Shown here in pieces: positions 7,202-7,614 of a stretch of 7,614 nt of DNA. Position 1 is the stretch's first letter; each line of letters opens with the position of its first letter. A model generated the notes under the pieces. It made no database searches. It saw only the letters and a program-made list of their open reading frames with translations, and was not told the origin of the DNA. Location: positions 1 through 7,614 of the forward strand of contig JAAGZO010000158.1 in NCBI GenBank assembly GCA_024206195.1, written 5' to 3'. This stretch comes from a bacterium. GTDB taxonomy: Archaea; Nanoarchaeota; Nanoarchaeia; Woesearchaeales; UBA10216. A program made the translations under genes and the position numbers.

Positions 7202-7250
7202 CCGACAAAAATCACTCTGATTTTTGTGTTTCAAAAATCAAAGATTTTTG
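7190..7250. repeat. Array of five alternating-orientation 8-mers (GATTTTTG/CAAAAATC)
   Basis: GATTTTTG occurs at 7190-7197, 7219-7226 and 7243-7250, and its exact reverse complement CAAAAATC at 7206-7213 and 7232-7239, so orientation alternates strictly. Neighbouring units can pair: ACAAAAATCA (7205-7214) with TGATTTTTGT (7218-7227) forms a perfect 10-bp stem with a CTC loop, 7219-7226 pairs with 7232-7239, and 7232-7239 with 7243-7250. These hairpins exclude one another. The array fills the gap between the AbrB-PhoU gene and lgt. It may be a terminator with T5 runs, an RNA switch, or a set of protein-binding sites. Confidence 0.7.
7205..7227 (+). terminator. Hairpin terminator candidate after the AbrB-PhoU gene
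   Basis: A perfect 10-bp inverted repeat with a 3-nt loop lies 20 nt after the stop codon, and the descending arm contains TTTTT (7221-7225), with another TTTTT at 7192-7196. The stem is AT-rich and so only moderately stable, but archaeal termination relies mainly on the T-runs. The near-symmetry would also present A/T runs on the other strand. Confidence 0.45.
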
Positions 7251-7259
7251 CAAATCTTT
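7240..7259. repeat. 15-bp direct repeat copy 2 within an 8-bp hairpin
   Basis: AAAGATTTTTGCAAA at 7240-7254 repeats 7187-7201 exactly. It is extended by TCTTT so that AAAGATTT (7240-7247) and AAATCTTT (7252-7259) form an 8-bp inverted repeat around TTGC. The right arm runs into the TATA box of lgt (7257-7264), so a protein or structure here would interfere with promoter recognition. Confidence 0.65.
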
Positions 7260-7264
7260 ATAAA
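7257..7264 (+). promoter_or_regulatory. TATA box of lgt
   Basis: TTTATAAA is centred about 26 nt before the lgt ATG at 7287. At normal archaeal spacing transcription would start at the ATG itself, so the mRNA is probably leaderless; no ribosome binding site is present. The BRE position just upstream (about 7251-7256) is inside the palindromic repeat, so binding there could repress lgt. Confidence 0.55.
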
Positions 7265-7286
7265 CAATGTAGCAATTAAAACACAC

Positions 7287-7614
7287 ATGTTCACAAGCAA
7301 CATAAACCCAGTTCTTCTTGATCTGGGTCCAGTTGAAATTAGATATTATGGTCTTGTCTATATTCTTGGCTTTTTTCTTGTCTACTGGGCGCTTAACAGG
7401 AAAAGAAAAGAGCTGAAGATAACTAAAAAGCAGGCTGAAAATTTCTCAATACTTCTTTTAGTGGGTATTGTCATTGGCGCGCGCTTATTTTCATTGATAT
7501 TTCCAGATCCAATAGGCTTCCTGAAAGATCCTCTTGAATTTTTCAGGATTTGGAACGGTGGCATGTCATTCTTCGGAGGACTAATAGGTGGTTTTGCTGT
7601 AACATATTTCTATG
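7287..7614 (+). CDS. lgt: Prolipoprotein diacylglyceryl transferase homologue, N-terminal 109 codons (cut by window end)
   Basis: The frame opens at ATG 7287 and is still open at the window edge. Lgt is a multi-pass membrane enzyme that moves a diacylglyceryl group from phosphatidylglycerol to the lipobox cysteine of prolipoproteins. The fragment matches the family N-terminus: NPVLLDLGPVEIRYYGLVYI (7-26), with Y21 at the position of E. coli Tyr26; GARLFSLIF (64-72); and DPLEFFRIWNGGMSFFGGLI (81-100). Membrane helices are visible at about 17-36, 50-72 and from 93 on. The motif read as GGMSFHGG in E. coli is GGMSFFGG here, so F96 replaces the histidine equivalent to E. coli His103, reported important for activity. 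About 110 of the family's usual 260-290 residues are seen, so the later catalytic arginines cannot be judged. It has its own TATA box and probably a leaderless mRNA. Confidence 0.88.
   Translation, partial: MFTSNINPVLLDLGPVEIRYYGLVYILGFFLVYWALNRKRKELKITKKQAENFSILLLVGIVIGARLFSLIFPDPIGFLKDPLEFFRIWNGGMSFFGGLIGGFAVTYFY

Noticed and set aside
7187..7259. CRISPR-like repeats in the gap before lgt
   Set aside because: The units are 8-15 bp, alternate in orientation and have 3-8 bp between them, so there are no regular spacers and no cas genes.
7382..7564. 60-codon minus-strand frame opposite lgt
   Set aside because: It is a shadow of the conserved Lgt reading frame with no start signals.

Overview
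The window is archaeal. It opens with the conserved archaeal transcription/translation cluster in canonical order: the C-terminus of RNA polymerase subunit Rpo2 (B), Rpo1N (A'), Rpo1C (A''), ribosomal protein L30e (eL30), archaeal NusA (two KH domains, no S1 domain) and ribosomal protein S12 (uS12). The split A'/A'' largest subunit, stand-alone L30e, short NusA and TATA-box promoters all exclude a bacterium. The compact layout, small proteins, an acidic microprotein and a bacterial-type Lgt suggest an uncultured, possibly DPANN-type archaeon. That placement is inference; no marker here fixes the lineage.

Layout. Positions 1-5080 hold rpo2 (partial), rpo1N, rpo1C, rpl30e and nusA, all on the + strand. 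Their junctions run from a 4-nt overlap to a 5-nt gap, so they are very probably co-transcribed. A 49-nt gap with TATA-like boxes precedes rps12 (5130-5567). In many archaea rps7 and the elongation factor genes follow rps12. Here the next gene is a 95-residue hydrophobic membrane protein (5604-5891) with its own TATA-like box, so the conserved cluster ends early.

Positions 5892-6267 form a divergent control region. A 41-codon acidic microprotein gene lies on the minus strand (5956-6081), and an AbrB-PhoU-type regulator gene lies on the plus strand (TTG start at 6268 preferred, ATG at 6253 possible). After the regulator gene, 7186-7286 is a dense set of alternating inverted repeats. A TATA box and a probably leaderless gene follow: the first 109 codons of a prolipoprotein diacylglyceryl transferase homologue (lgt), cut by the window end.

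Functionally, the left two thirds encode the RNA polymerase catalytic core, an RNA-binding NusA and two ribosomal proteins. The right third is accessory: a probable regulator, a microprotein, a small membrane protein and a candidate lipoprotein-modifying enzyme. The most interesting signals are the five-copy alternating 8-mer array before lgt, the TTTGCAAA palindrome shared by the regulator and lgt promoter regions, the archaeal Lgt with Phe where the E. coli enzyme has His103, and the microprotein. I see no CRISPR array, insertion sequence, tRNA or rRNA.
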